Assembly (NCBI RefSeq): GCF_030812215.1
Contig: NZ_JAUSSG010000001.1
Coordinates: forward strand, 558,001 to 622,000
Source: Variovorax boronicumulans
GTDB lineage: Bacteria > Pseudomonadota > Gammaproteobacteria > Burkholderiales > Burkholderiaceae_C
Reading direction: 5' to 3'
DNA length: 64,000 nt
Shown: positions 43,823 through 52,409 of the stretch, one piece after another
Numbering within the stretch: the stretch's first letter is position 1
How the letters are laid out: every line of letters begins with the position of its first letter
Program-made: the position numbers and the translations under genes
The notes under the pieces: generated by a model
Told to the model about the DNA's origin: nothing
Databases searched by the model: none
Seen by the model: the letters and a program-made list of their open reading frames with translations, nothing else

Positions 43823-44506
43823 ATGCCCCAACCCAACACCCCTTTCAGCGACGCATCCGCCCTCCGCGACTACGCCGAAAAGACCGCTCGCATCGTTCCC
43901 GGCCTGCACGACCTGCAGACGATGGCTGCCTTGCTCGTCGCAGAGCGCGCGCCCGAGTCGGCCAACGTGCTGGTCATCGGCGCCGGCGGCGGCATGGAAT
44001 TGAAGGCGCTGGCAGAAGCGCATCCGAAATGGCAATTCGTCGGCGTCGATCCATCGCAACCCATGCTCGATCTGGCAGCGGCGGCGCTCGGCCCGCTTGC
44101 CGCGCGCGCCCGGTTGCATCTGGGCTATACCGACACGGCGCCCACCGGCCCGTTCGATGCCGCGACCTGTCTCCTGACGATGCACTTCGTGCCCCTCGCA
44201 GAGAGAAGATCGACGCTGAAGGAAATCCATCGCCGCCTGAAACCCGGTGCGCCTTTTGTCACGGCGCATCTCAGTTTTCCCCAGGCGGAGGAAGAGCGGG
44301 CGCTGTGGCTGTCGCGGTATGCGGCTTTCGCCATCGCTTCGGGCGTCGAACCGGAGAACGCGCGCAAGGCGGCATCCACCATCGGCTCGACCCTGCCGCT
44401 GCTCGGCCCGGAACAAGAGGAGGAGTTGCTTCGAGAAGCCGGCTTCTCGAACGTGCGCCTGTTCTACGCCGGCATGGCGTTCAGGGGCTGGGTGGCGCAA
44501 GCCTGA
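43823..44506 (+). CDS. class I SAM-dependent methyltransferase
   Basis: This 227-residue protein has a SAM fold: VLVIGAGGGMELKALAEAHP is motif I, FVGVDPSQPMLDLA carries the acidic ribose ligand, and FDAATCLLTMHFVP is motif II. It resembles small-molecule or cyclopropane/ubiquinone-type methyltransferases, but the substrate is unknown. A decayed amidohydrolase fragment follows directly. ATG 43823 follows CTGTCCTC with no strong ribosome site. Confidence 0.85.
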   Translation: MPQPNTPFSDASALRDYAEKTARIVPGLHDLQTMAALLVAERAPESANVLVIGAGGGMELKALAEAHPKWQFVGVDPSQPMLDLAAAALGPLAARARLHLGYTDTAPTGPFDAATCLLTMHFVPLAERRSTLKEIHRRLKPGAPFVTAHLSFPQAEEERALWLSRYAAFAIASGVEPENARKAASTIGSTLPLLGPEQEEELLREAGFSNVRLFYAGMAFRGWVAQA

Positions 44507-44515
44507 GCGGCGTGA

Positions 44516-44668
44516 TGGGACCTGGCGGAATCGCAGCAGCCGGGAGGCAAGCCGCTGCCGTTCAATCACTCGCCGTACTTTGCGCCGATGCCCCAGACCT
44601 CGATCACCACGGGGGTGCGGGCGACGATGGCGGCGGTGGGGTCTGGCGTTGCGCCTCTTCGTCCTTGA
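44516..44668 (+). pseudogene. remnant of an M20-family amidohydrolase (C-terminal 50 residues)
   Basis: An in-frame relic starts after a stop at 44513 and ends at TGA 44668. It reads KPLPFNHSPYFAPMPQ followed by TSITTGVRATMAAV, matching the conserved C-terminal NHSP-FAP ... TGV region of M20 amidohydrolases. The preceding 300-400 residues of the enzyme are absent; instead the methyltransferase ends 10 bases earlier. Confidence 0.6.
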
Positions 44669-44761
44669 TTACCGGGACCTCGGAAACTTCGTTATCAATG
44701 GCCATGGTTTTGGGCCGCTGCCATCGATGATTGAACGAGAAAGCGAGGCAGCCCACTCCGC

Positions 44762-45409
44762 CTACAGTTCGAGCCGCTCCCAGCGCTTGTAGGCCCACTC
44801 GTATTTGCCGCATGCATAGGACACCACGGTGTCGATGGCCTCATCGACACCGACGGGCTCGGCGCTGCGGTAGTGCGCGCCCGCGGCGACCAGTTGGTGC
44901 TCCAGGTGAAAGCCCTTCGCGTCGGCATACAGCTGCATGTACGTTCCGCCGCGCAATTCGATGATCGCGAATGCGGCCGAATTGTCTTGCAGCCTCGGAA
45001 TCCAGTGGCGGATGTTGGCCTCGTTCGCCGGCTCCGACACACCGAAGTCGGGGCTTTCCAGCATGGGCAACTGGTACTCCGCGCCGATATCGAAAAGAAG
45101 ATGCTCCTGCGCGGTCGATGCGCCGTGCCTGACGATGGCGATGAAGAAGCAATCGGGCAGGTCCAGCGGCACATGCACCAGCAGCGCATCGTGCGCCTTG
45201 GCGCGACGCACGAAAACCCGCGCGAGCTCGGGTGCAGTCCACGCCGTCAATCGCAGCGATTCGCGAAGGCTGCCCGCCAGTTCCACGGCATTGCGCTTGA
45301 CGGCGTCGCTTGCGGCGTGATCCTCCGTGCCTCCCTCGAGCAGGTCGAGGTATTCGTGGAGCTGCACCTGCCTTGAAGGAGGCTGCTTCGGTTTGCGCGA
45401 GAAGAACAT
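44762..45409 (-). CDS. hypothetical protein
   Basis: This 215-residue cytoplasmic protein of unknown family begins MFFSRKPKQPPSRQVQLHEY and contains a mixed alpha/beta core (DALLVHVPLDLPDCFFIAI, HLLFDIGAEYQLPMLES, FAIIELRGGTYMQLYADAKG), ending EWAYKRWERLEL. Codon use matches the genome. An earlier start (MRLQAISS, 45460) is possible. It is divergent from the AAA+ ATPase gene with a 265-base spacer; a functional link is only positional. Confidence 0.6.
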   Translation of the reverse strand: MFFSRKPKQPPSRQVQLHEYLDLLEGGTEDHAASDAVKRNAVELAGSLRESLRLTAWTAPELARVFVRRAKAHDALLVHVPLDLPDCFFIAIVRHGASTAQEHLLFDIGAEYQLPMLESPDFGVSEPANEANIRHWIPRLQDNSAAFAIIELRGGTYMQLYADAKGFHLEHQLVAAGAHYRSAEPVGVDEAIDTVVSYACGKYEWAYKRWERLEL

Positions 45410-45674
45410 GGGGATGCGGCTTTCGCAGAGCGAGACGGATGAGATGGCCTGAAGGCGCATTGTCGATTCGCACGGCGTCGGTGCACACACGCTTTTGCAG
45501 GTGCCGCGGGCCATCCCGATCGTTGTTGTTGCACACCCGCCACGAAGCGCCTCCGGCAAAAAGGCGGAGAAAACCTCGCAACAGCTGCGAAGCCGCAAGA
45601 CCCGCCGACTTGACCTGGGTCAAGCGCTCGCGGCACCCCCATGGCTAGCATCGAAGACAACACGAGGAGACACC

Positions 45675-47345
45675 GTGGAACTCGAGATACCGGAAATGCT
45701 GGCCGCTGTACTGCAGGGTCAGGTCGGCGCGCAGTCGCCGCTTGGCCAGCAGTTGAGTGGGTACGGCGCCGGCAGCGGCGTGCGCATCGTGTCCAGCCAG
45801 CATTTCGACGGCGAATCGCTCAACCTGCTGTTCCAGCTGGGCATGGGCGCCGGTGCGCGCGACCTGGTGTTCCAGCTGCTCGCGCTGGACAACCTCAACG
45901 GCGAACCGCTCGCGCGGCCCATTCCGAGCCTGGAGCTGATGGTGCCGGCGCTCATCGAATGGCTGCGCCGCGACCTCATCGACGGCTGGCTCTACCAGCG
46001 CGGCAAGGACGGCGCGCTGCTTCCCTGGCTGGTGCACACGGTGCGCCTCGTGAAGCCGACGGACGGCGAGGCCTACGTGCTGGTCGGCCTCCTGGCCAAC
46101 ACGCTGCAGGCGGCCGGCCGCGAGCCGCCCACCGAGCCGCGGTTGCGCTTCTCGGGCATGACCTGGGGCCTGAGCTTCTACGCGGAAGACCTGCCCGGAC
46201 GCACGCTGGCAGGCCTCTTTGCCGACCATGGCTTTCACAAGGAGTGCGCGGAGTTCAAGCGCGAGTACGACAAGCAGGTCGCGTGCTTCACCAGGCTGCA
46301 GCCGCAGTTCGGCGCCCAGTTCACCGTCGACGGCTGCGTGTGGACAGCCGGCGAAGGCCCGCGGGCCGGCATGTCGTGCCACCGGCTGCCCGAAGGTGCG
46401 ACGGTGCGTTGTGTGAACGACGAAGAACTTCTGCGCCGCCGCTTCGACCTTGCCGCCGATCCGCACTACTGGCGCGAGAGCGGTGTCGCCAGCGGGTTCG
46501 ACCGCATTCCGCAGCACTGCTATCTGCACCTGTTTCATCTGGACTGGCACCGCAACGTCTGGGTCCATGCGCAGCATGTGCAGGCGCACACGTACCAACC
46601 CAACCTGCGCGAGCGGCTGGTGCTGCCGCAGGCGCATCGCGACCTGATCGACATCCTCACGGCCGACCGCAGCTTCCTCGTGGAAGACGTCGTGCCCGGC
46701 AAGTCGGGCGGCACCACCATCCTGTGCAAGGGCGCGCCGGGCCTGGGCAAGACGCTCACCGCCGAGGTCTATGCCGAGGTGGTCGGCAAGCCGCTGTACC
46801 GCGTGCATTCGGGCCAGTTGGGCGTCACGGCCAACTCGGTCGAGGCCAGCCTCACGAAGATCCTGCAACGCGCCGCGCGCTGGGACTGCGTGCTGCTGCT
46901 CGACGAGGCCGACGTGTACATCCGCCGGCGCGACAACGACCTGCAGCACAACGCCATCGTGGCCGAGTTCCTGCGCACGCTGGAGTACTTCAGCGGCCTG
47001 CTCTTCATGACCACCAACCGCGACGGCGATATCGACGAGGCGATCCTCTCGCGCTGCATCGCGGTCATCGACTACCAGCCGCCGGGCCCGGACGATGCGC
47101 GGCGCCTCTGGTCCACGCTGTCGGCGCAACTGGGCGTGGAGCTGCCGGGCGCGGTGATCGACAGGCTGGTGGCGGACTACGCCGGTGCGAGCGGGCGCGA
47201 CATCAAGGAACTGCTCAAGCTCACGAGCAAGTACTGCCGCCGCAAGGAGCTGCCGCTCTCCACGCAGGCGTTTGCGCAGTGCGCCGTGTTCCGCGGGATC
47301 ACCTGCGCCTCGCAAGCCGGAGCGCGGATGAGGAACGACGAATGA
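45675..47345 (+). CDS. AAA+ ATPase with uncharacterised N-terminal region
   Basis: This 556-residue protein has a C-terminal AAA+ module: Walker A GAPGLGKT at residues 353-360, Walker B VLLLDEAD at 406-413, a sensor-1 Asn in FMTTNRDGD and a sensor-2-like region. Arg-finger-type SRC residues follow. The N-terminal 320 residues have no recognised domain; they include FRLQPQFGAQFTVDGCVWTA-like and HLFHLDWHRNVWVHAQH segments. The core is notably like AAA proteins with the DUF7025-type N-terminus abundant in fungi. GTG 45675 with GAGGAGA upstream is the start. It overlaps the next gene by 4 bases, so both are coupled. Confidence 0.75.
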   Translation: MELEIPEMLAAVLQGQVGAQSPLGQQLSGYGAGSGVRIVSSQHFDGESLNLLFQLGMGAGARDLVFQLLALDNLNGEPLARPIPSLELMVPALIEWLRRDLIDGWLYQRGKDGALLPWLVHTVRLVKPTDGEAYVLVGLLANTLQAAGREPPTEPRLRFSGMTWGLSFYAEDLPGRTLAGLFADHGFHKECAEFKREYDKQVACFTRLQPQFGAQFTVDGCVWTAGEGPRAGMSCHRLPEGATVRCVNDEELLRRRFDLAADPHYWRESGVASGFDRIPQHCYLHLFHLDWHRNVWVHAQHVQAHTYQPNLRERLVLPQAHRDLIDILTADRSFLVEDVVPGKSGGTTILCKGAPGLGKTLTAEVYAEVVGKPLYRVHSGQLGVTANSVEASLTKILQRAARWDCVLLLDEADVYIRRRDNDLQHNAIVAEFLRTLEYFSGLLFMTTNRDGDIDEAILSRCIAVIDYQPPGPDDARRLWSTLSAQLGVELPGAVIDRLVADYAGASGRDIKELLKLTSKYCRRKELPLSTQAFAQCAVFRGITCASQAGARMRNDE

Positions 47346-48055
47346 TCGATGCCAGCCTGCTCGATGGCGCGCTCACCGGCCGCTTGGCCTTCCGGCCGGG
47401 CGCCCTGCCCGCTTCGGACCCGCTGCCGCCGGGGCGCCACGGCCTGGCGTTCGCCGAAGGACGCGAGGCCGTGCTGGTGGTGCCCGAAGGATTGCCGATC
47501 GATGCACCGCTGCCGCTGCCGCTGCTGGTGATGTTCCACGGCGCGGGCGGCGAGGCCAACCGGGTGCTGCCGCATTTCGTGGCGCACGCGCGGGCGCGCA
47601 AGTTTCTTCTGCTGGCGCCGCAATCGATGTACCCGACGTGGGACATCGTGGTGGGCGGGCACGGGCCCGATCTGGAGCGGCTAGACGGCGCGCTCTCGAC
47701 GGTGGCCGGGCACTTTCGCATCGACCCCACGCGCCTCGCGTTCGCCGGTTTTTCCGACGGCGGCAGCTACGCCCTCTCGCTCGGCGTGACCAATGGCGAT
47801 GTGGCGAGCCATGTGATCGGGTTGTCGGCGGGCTTCATGAACGCGTTCACGCAGACGGGAAAGCCGCGGGTGTTTCTTGCACATGGCCGCGCCGACAGCC
47901 AGTTGCCCATCGAGACCAGCGCCCATCCGCATGCACGGCGGCTGCTGGAGAGCGGGCACGACCTGACGCTTCAGCCCTTCGATGGCGACCACGTCATCGT
48001 GCCGTGGGTGGTCGGGCGGGCGGTGGAGTTCTTCATGGGACGGCAGGAGCCGTAG
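47342..48055 (+). CDS. alpha/beta hydrolase, esterase/PHB-depolymerase-like
   Basis: This 237-residue cytoplasmic esterase has an oxyanion loop MFHGAGGEANRVLPHF, the nucleophile elbow GFSDGGSYAL, and a later Asp/His pair (HGRADSQLPIETS, DGDHVIVPW). The fold matches phospholipase/carboxylesterase and poly-hydroxybutyrate-depolymerase-like enzymes. It is translationally coupled to the AAA+ ATPase gene (ATGA overlap), so the pair may share a process. It ends convergent with the DTW gene, overlapping it by 23 bases. Confidence 0.85.
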   Translation: MIDASLLDGALTGRLAFRPGALPASDPLPPGRHGLAFAEGREAVLVVPEGLPIDAPLPLPLLVMFHGAGGEANRVLPHFVAHARARKFLLLAPQSMYPTWDIVVGGHGPDLERLDGALSTVAGHFRIDPTRLAFAGFSDGGSYALSLGVTNGDVASHVIGLSAGFMNAFTQTGKPRVFLAHGRADSQLPIETSAHPHARRLLESGHDLTLQPFDGDHVIVPWVVGRAVEFFMGRQEP

Positions 48056-48806
48056 CACCGGCCGGCCTCTCGCGCATCGCCTCGCGCAGCCGCTGGTGCG
48101 CCTCGCCATCCCACGCGATGGGTTGCTGGTTCTTCGCGCGCAGGTAGTGGTGCGTGAACACCGCGAGGTAGGCCTCCAGCGTTTGCTCGGCGACGTGCTC
48201 GCCCGCCAGGTTCATGCACAGGGCGGCCACCTCGCTGGTGCAGAAGTGGTCGTCGCGGCCGGAGCGGCGCAGCTTGTATTGCGATATCTGCTCGGGCTCC
48301 AGGCTCAGCACCGGCAGCGCGTCGAGGTACGGGCTTCTGCCGAACATCTTGCGCGCTTCGCCCCAGGTTCCGTCCAGCAGGATGAAGAGCGGGCGTTTCG
48401 CGGTCTCGCCGGGCAATGGCCCGGGCGACGGCGGAACGGCATGCACCACACGCTCGGGCGCCGCGTACTGCCCCGGAAACACCACATAGGGTTGCCACTG
48501 CGGATCGGCCAGCAAGGCCAGCAACGCGGGATCGGTCTCGGTGCGCGCCCAGCCGAAGGCGAAGGTGTCGGCCACGACGTCGGCGATCAGCCAACCCGTG
48601 TTGCTCGGCTTGAGCGGCTCGATGTCGGCCATGAGCAGGCACACGCCCGCGCGCGTGGCCACCGACGGGCGCAATGCGCACATGCAATGGCTGGGCAGCA
48701 ACCGGCAGCCGGCGCAGCGCTCGCGCTTGAAGCCGCCGCGCGCCAGGAAGGGCTTGGCGCTTCGCGCAAGGCGTGCGGCGCGAAGGAGAGAGACGGCATG
48801 AGGCAT
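48033..48806 (-). CDS. DTW-domain tRNA-uridine aminocarboxypropyltransferase (TapT-like)
   Basis: This 257-residue protein has an N-terminal cysteine cluster (CAGCRLLPSHCMC) and the signature LDGTWGEARKMFGRSPYL, the DTW/TapT arrangement. Known members make acp3U at position 47 of tRNA using SAM. Length and motif order are normal. It probably acts alone in the cytoplasm. Its end overlaps the esterase gene on the other strand. Confidence 0.88.
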   Translation of the reverse strand: MPHAVSLLRAARLARSAKPFLARGGFKRERCAGCRLLPSHCMCALRPSVATRAGVCLLMADIEPLKPSNTGWLIADVVADTFAFGWARTETDPALLALLADPQWQPYVVFPGQYAAPERVVHAVPPSPGPLPGETAKRPLFILLDGTWGEARKMFGRSPYLDALPVLSLEPEQISQYKLRRSGRDDHFCTSEVAALCMNLAGEHVAEQTLEAYLAVFTHHYLRAKNQQPIAWDGEAHQRLREAMRERPAGATAPAVP

Positions 48807-48873
48807 GCGGCGATTGTCGACTCGGCGGCCGGCGCCCGGGGCCGGCCTGCACCGGAGACGGCGACGCCGGGGC

Positions 48874-49290
48874 TCACTTGCTCACGACGAGCGGCTTCCC
48901 CTTCTCGACCAGATAGGTCGCGAGCTCCGCCGCATTGCCGCCGCCGACGTTCTTCGCCGAGTGGACCGTACCCGCCGGGATGAACAGCGAGTCGCCGACC
49001 TTCAGCGTGACGGGCGGCTTGCCCTCGAACTGGTATTGCACCGTGCCTTCGAGCACATAGGCGATCTCTTCGCCCGGGTGCGAGTGAAAGCCGAAGGCCG
49101 CGCCCTGCGCGAAATCGACGCGCACCTGGATCACCTCGCGGCCGGGATCGGCCAGGTCGTGCTTCAGCGATTGGGTGCGGCCGATGCCCGGGGGCTGCTG
49201 CGCGAATGCGAAATGCGGAACCAGGGTACTGCCGGCGACCAGCAGCATTGCAACCATCGCCTGAATCTTCATCGTCTTCGTCTTCGTCAT
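48874..49290 (-). CDS. exported cupin-domain protein
   Basis: This 138-residue protein begins with a signal peptide (MTKTKTMKIQAMVAMLLVAGSTLVPHFAFA) and one cupin barrel with FGFHSHPGEEIAYVLEGTVQYQF, holding the metal-ligand His/His/Glu, and a second motif near IPAGTVHSAKN. It is probably a small periplasmic metal-dependent enzyme or binder. The start could also be the ATG at 49272 (MKIQA). It is unrelated by sequence to its neighbours. Confidence 0.8.
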   Translation of the reverse strand: MTKTKTMKIQAMVAMLLVAGSTLVPHFAFAQQPPGIGRTQSLKHDLADPGREVIQVRVDFAQGAAFGFHSHPGEEIAYVLEGTVQYQFEGKPPVTLKVGDSLFIPAGTVHSAKNVGGGNAAELATYLVEKGKPLVVSK

Positions 49291-49543
49291 GGAGGTCTTT
49301 CGGTATGTGGAGTGGATGACGAAGACGATTCTTGGGGCGATGCACCCCGCTTGCCGCGCACACCGTATGCCTGTGTATCCGGGCGCGCTTTCACGACAAT
49401 AAATTTCACGGCCTGTCCGAATGAGAAACGTACTGTAGGAATTCGCAGCGCCGACACAGAGGCATACGTTCCGCGCGCCGGGGGGCCGACGCACCGCCGA
49501 AGATTCCGGCTCCTGTGCAAACCGAACCTCATGAAGGCAATCC

Positions 49544-50011
49544 ATGCTGCGACTCCCTTTCAGACACCTTGTCCTCTCCGCTGCCGGCGCAGTCTTCTGC
49601 GTCATGGCCTCGGCGCAGGCCGCCACCGACATCGGCCGCCCCGCGGCTGTCGTGCCCCTGCAATCGGAGGAGCCGGCGCCCAGGCTCGTCGTGTATCCGG
49701 CGCTGGCTGCGCCCCTGGCGCGCGGCGTCGTCATCGTCCAGTACCGCACCGAGAACGCGCGGATCATTCCGGTCTTCGGCCAGGCGGCCGTCGAGGTTTC
49801 GCCGCGCGTCGGCCACCTGCATGTGACCGTCGACGAGCGGCCCGGCACCTGGGCGCACACGAGCGGCGACCCGATCATCGTGATGGGCCTTGCGCCCGGC
49901 CCGCACACGATGCGCATCGAACTGGCCGATCCGAATCACAGGATCCTTGCGAGCGAAACGCTGGCGGTGACCGTGCCCGCGCAGGGCACGCCCAGTGCGC
50001 ACGCGCATTGA
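49544..50011 (+). CDS. DUF6130-family exported protein
   Basis: This 155-residue protein has a signal peptide (MLRLPFRHLVLSAAGAVFCVMASAQA) and a beta-rich DUF6130-like domain: TENARIIPVFGQAAVEVSP, VGHLHVTVDERPGTWAH and LAPGPHTMRIELADPNH. The family has no assigned function; the fold resembles copper/redox small domains with an exposed HLH. It precedes the truncated VOC gene. Confidence 0.72.
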   Translation: MLRLPFRHLVLSAAGAVFCVMASAQAATDIGRPAAVVPLQSEEPAPRLVVYPALAAPLARGVVIVQYRTENARIIPVFGQAAVEVSPRVGHLHVTVDERPGTWAHTSGDPIIVMGLAPGPHTMRIELADPNHRILASETLAVTVPAQGTPSAHAH

Positions 50012-50117
50012 GCGGCGGCCCGGCTGTTGCGTGCGTGGTGCCGTCTCCCCTTGTTGCGGGCGCGGTACGCGCCTAGCATGCAGCCCATCCATCGCCATGC
50101 GCTTGCCAGGAAAGACC

Positions 50118-50288
50118 ATGCAGCTTCACACCGCACGCATCTTTGTCCGCGACCTTGCCGGCGCCTCCCGCTTTTATGAGGAAGTCCTTGGCCTGCAACT
50201 GAAAGCCGACGGACGCGAGCAAGGCTTTTGCGTTTTCGACGCCGGGCCGATGCGCCATGCCGATCTTGGCGATGGCGTCGCGCGCTGA
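50118..50288 (+). pseudogene. truncated VOC-family gene
   Basis: A 56-residue frame starts MQLHTARIFVRDLAGASRFYEEVLGLQLKAD, read as the first third of a VOC protein, then diverges after GFCVFDAGP and stops at 50288. The remainder of a normal 120-residue VOC domain is missing. It is probably a broken glyoxalase gene upstream of the first pilus-locus LysR. Confidence 0.65.
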
Positions 50289-50318
50289 AGCGACCCTCCG
50301 CATTCGACACGAAGATCA

Positions 50319-51227
50319 ATGCCTCTTTCCATCCGGGATCTGGAGTTTTTCCTGCGCGTGGCCGAACTCGGGCAGTTCGCCAAGGCTGCTGCGGCGGAAG
50401 GCGAGTCCGATGCTGCCGTGACCAAGGCCGTCCGGCGACTCGAGGCTGAAGTCGGGCTGCCTCTTTTCGAACGGGTGGGCCAGGGGGTGCAACTGACCTC
50501 CTTCGGCAGGGAACTCCTGACGCGGGCCTATCGGATCTGCACCAGTCATCGCGACCTCGTTCGTTACGCCCGCGACGTGGAACACGGGCGGTCCGGCGTG
50601 TTTCGCGTCAGCGGGACCTTGACGACCTTGAGGTTGCTCATCGAGCCGGCCCTGGCCCACCTCCATGCGCAGGTGCCCGAGACGCAGGTGGAGCTTGCAA
50701 CCGGCTCCACGGAGGAATTGCTGGAGCAACTGGATCAGGGCCAGATCGACGTCGCGGTCCTTCCCGCTCTCGAAGAGACGCCGCCGAGACTGGAGCAGGT
50801 GTGCATATGGCGGGGCCACCTCGTCCCGGTGGTGCGGAATCAACACCCCTTGTGTGCCCTGGACGCATTGCGCATCGAGGACCTGTCGGCCTGCTCGTGG
50901 ATCCTCCCTTCGGGCAACCCCCGGCTGTTGGCGCAGTTCCGGGCGATCTTTGCCGCGGCCGGCATGAAATTCCCCCGCGTCGCCGTCGAGTCGACCATGG
51001 GAATGATCGCGGACAAGCCGTCGCCATTGACGCTGCACACCGATCTCATCACCTACATGGCGGAGCCGGTGGCTGAGTCGTTTCAGGACTTGGTCACGGT
51101 ATTGCCGTTGAAGCAGCTCTGGCAGCCCTTGGGCGCTTCGGCGATGTCCCGGACGAACGGCTACTGGTCGCCCGTGCTCGAGAAGTTCGTCGAGTCGCTG
51201 AAGGTGGTGGGGGCCGGCGACTCCTGA
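50319..51227 (+). CDS. LysR-family regulator 1 of the pilus locus
   Basis: This 302-residue LysR protein begins MPLSIRDLEFFLRVAELGQFAKAAAAEG and has the standard effector domain (FRVSGTLTTLRLLIEPALAHL). It is closely related in layout to the two LysR proteins at 57941 and 58980, which share the SIRDL-type start. It lies 445 bases before the first pilin, transcribed toward it, and probably controls the pilus promoter. The inducer is unknown. Confidence 0.9.
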   Translation: MPLSIRDLEFFLRVAELGQFAKAAAAEGESDAAVTKAVRRLEAEVGLPLFERVGQGVQLTSFGRELLTRAYRICTSHRDLVRYARDVEHGRSGVFRVSGTLTTLRLLIEPALAHLHAQVPETQVELATGSTEELLEQLDQGQIDVAVLPALEETPPRLEQVCIWRGHLVPVVRNQHPLCALDALRIEDLSACSWILPSGNPRLLAQFRAIFAAAGMKFPRVAVESTMGMIADKPSPLTLHTDLITYMAEPVAESFQDLVTVLPLKQLWQPLGASAMSRTNGYWSPVLEKFVESLKVVGAGDS

Positions 51228-51672
51228 GCCCTGCGCACCGCGCAAGCCGGCCTCCATGTGGTCCGGGGGTTCATGCCTTCTTGGGCCTTCGCGATACGCC
51301 GACTATCGGGCGTCCCGCTCGAGTTTTGGGCGAGAAACTTTCTTTCCAATTCTCGCGCAATGCATTTTGTTTACCCAATTGAAAATAAAAATTCAAAAAA
51401 TAAAATGAATTTCAATTGGCATCAATGCAATTCGCAAACTTTTTCACACATCCGGGATTTGATGAGTTTCAATTCATTCGAATCAATGAATTCATCTTAC
51501 ATTTTCCGGGCTTGCCAGCCATTCGGTATTGCTCCAATGCCTCGAACCATCGTTCCAGTCTCATGGCAGCAAGGATTCCACAAGACCGTTTGTTGCAGGC
51601 ATTGCACAGGCAGTTCCGTCTTATTGGCGGACGTTTTTTTATTTATCCAAGAATCGTTTGACGAGGGTTTTT
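51228..51672. promoter_or_regulatory. AT-rich pilus regulatory region with inverted repeats
   Basis: This 445-base spacer holds the pilus promoter and no gene. CCAATTGAAA (51375-51384) and TTTCAATTGG (51410-51419) form a perfect 10-bp inverted repeat with a 25-base centre; AATTCATT (51471) and AATGAATT (51485) form an 8-bp repeat with a 6-base centre; a third TTTCAAT is at 51467. The composition is sharply AT-rich for this genome. Candidate binding sites for LysR or other regulators; no clear -10/-35 could be fixed. Confidence 0.55.
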
Positions 51673-52329
51673 ATGTTTTCTCAGGTGTTCCGAAAGAAAT
51701 TCCATCTTCGCGCTGTGCTCGGCGGCGTTGCCGCTGCATCGCTTTTCCCTTTGGGTGCACACGCAACCCAGGCAACCGCTGATTTCACGGTCACGCTGCC
51801 GGTGAATGCGCCCAAATGCACGGTGAGCACGAGCTCCCCAGCCATCGAACTGCCGAAGGCAGGGTCCGCGGTGCAGACCACGAAGGGATATATGGCGTTC
51901 GCCGGATTCACCGAAAAGTCGCCCACCGATAACAATTATTTTGGCTCCAGCCAGGTTCAGCAATTGGCCACGATCACCTGCGACACGGCGGCAACCCCCA
52001 TCAACAGCATCCTGATCAAGCCGACCGGCTCGGCGATCAAATCGACCGGTTTTACCTATCTGACCGATGCGAAGGGAAACAAAGCGGCAGATGGCAAGCT
52101 GTACATGGGCTTTGAACAACTCCAGGTGAACAATAAGGACACATATTTCTTCTACAACGACGAAAAGCCCTACAAGCCCGACAACGCATTCCTGACGGAG
52201 AACGTGGCGAACGGGACTGCCACTGTGTCCTGGAGGCCGGTGCTGCGCAGGGATGACGACAACGCCGTCATGCGGGCCCCGGAGGGTGGCGTGTACAGCG
52301 CGACCGGCACGATCATCGTCAACTACTGA
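51673..52329 (+). CDS. chaperone-usher pilin 1
   Basis: This 218-residue pilin precursor has a signal peptide (basic MFSQVFRKKFHLR, core, HATQA site). The mature part has the pilin layout: an alternating hydrophobic donor strand (ADFTVTLPVNAP), a Cys pair (PKCTVS and ITCDT) and a C-terminal beta-zipper strand ending SATGTIIVNY. It shares the YKPDNAFLTENVANGTATVSWRP-type block with the next two genes. GAGGG precedes the ATG. It begins the pilus operon. Confidence 0.78.
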   Translation: MFSQVFRKKFHLRAVLGGVAAASLFPLGAHATQATADFTVTLPVNAPKCTVSTSSPAIELPKAGSAVQTTKGYMAFAGFTEKSPTDNNYFGSSQVQQLATITCDTAATPINSILIKPTGSAIKSTGFTYLTDAKGNKAADGKLYMGFEQLQVNNKDTYFFYNDEKPYKPDNAFLTENVANGTATVSWRPVLRRDDDNAVMRAPEGGVYSATGTIIVNY

Positions 52330-52409
52330 GCATCGCGTTTCATGAAAGTCGTTCATGAAAATTGAATGCGCTTTCAATCTGTCCGAATAATTAATTCAGC
52401 AGGATATTC

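Noticed and set aside
51258..51782. Open frame through the pilus promoter region
   Set aside because: It crosses AT-rich regulatory sequence and the pilin start in another frame; no ribosome site or family.
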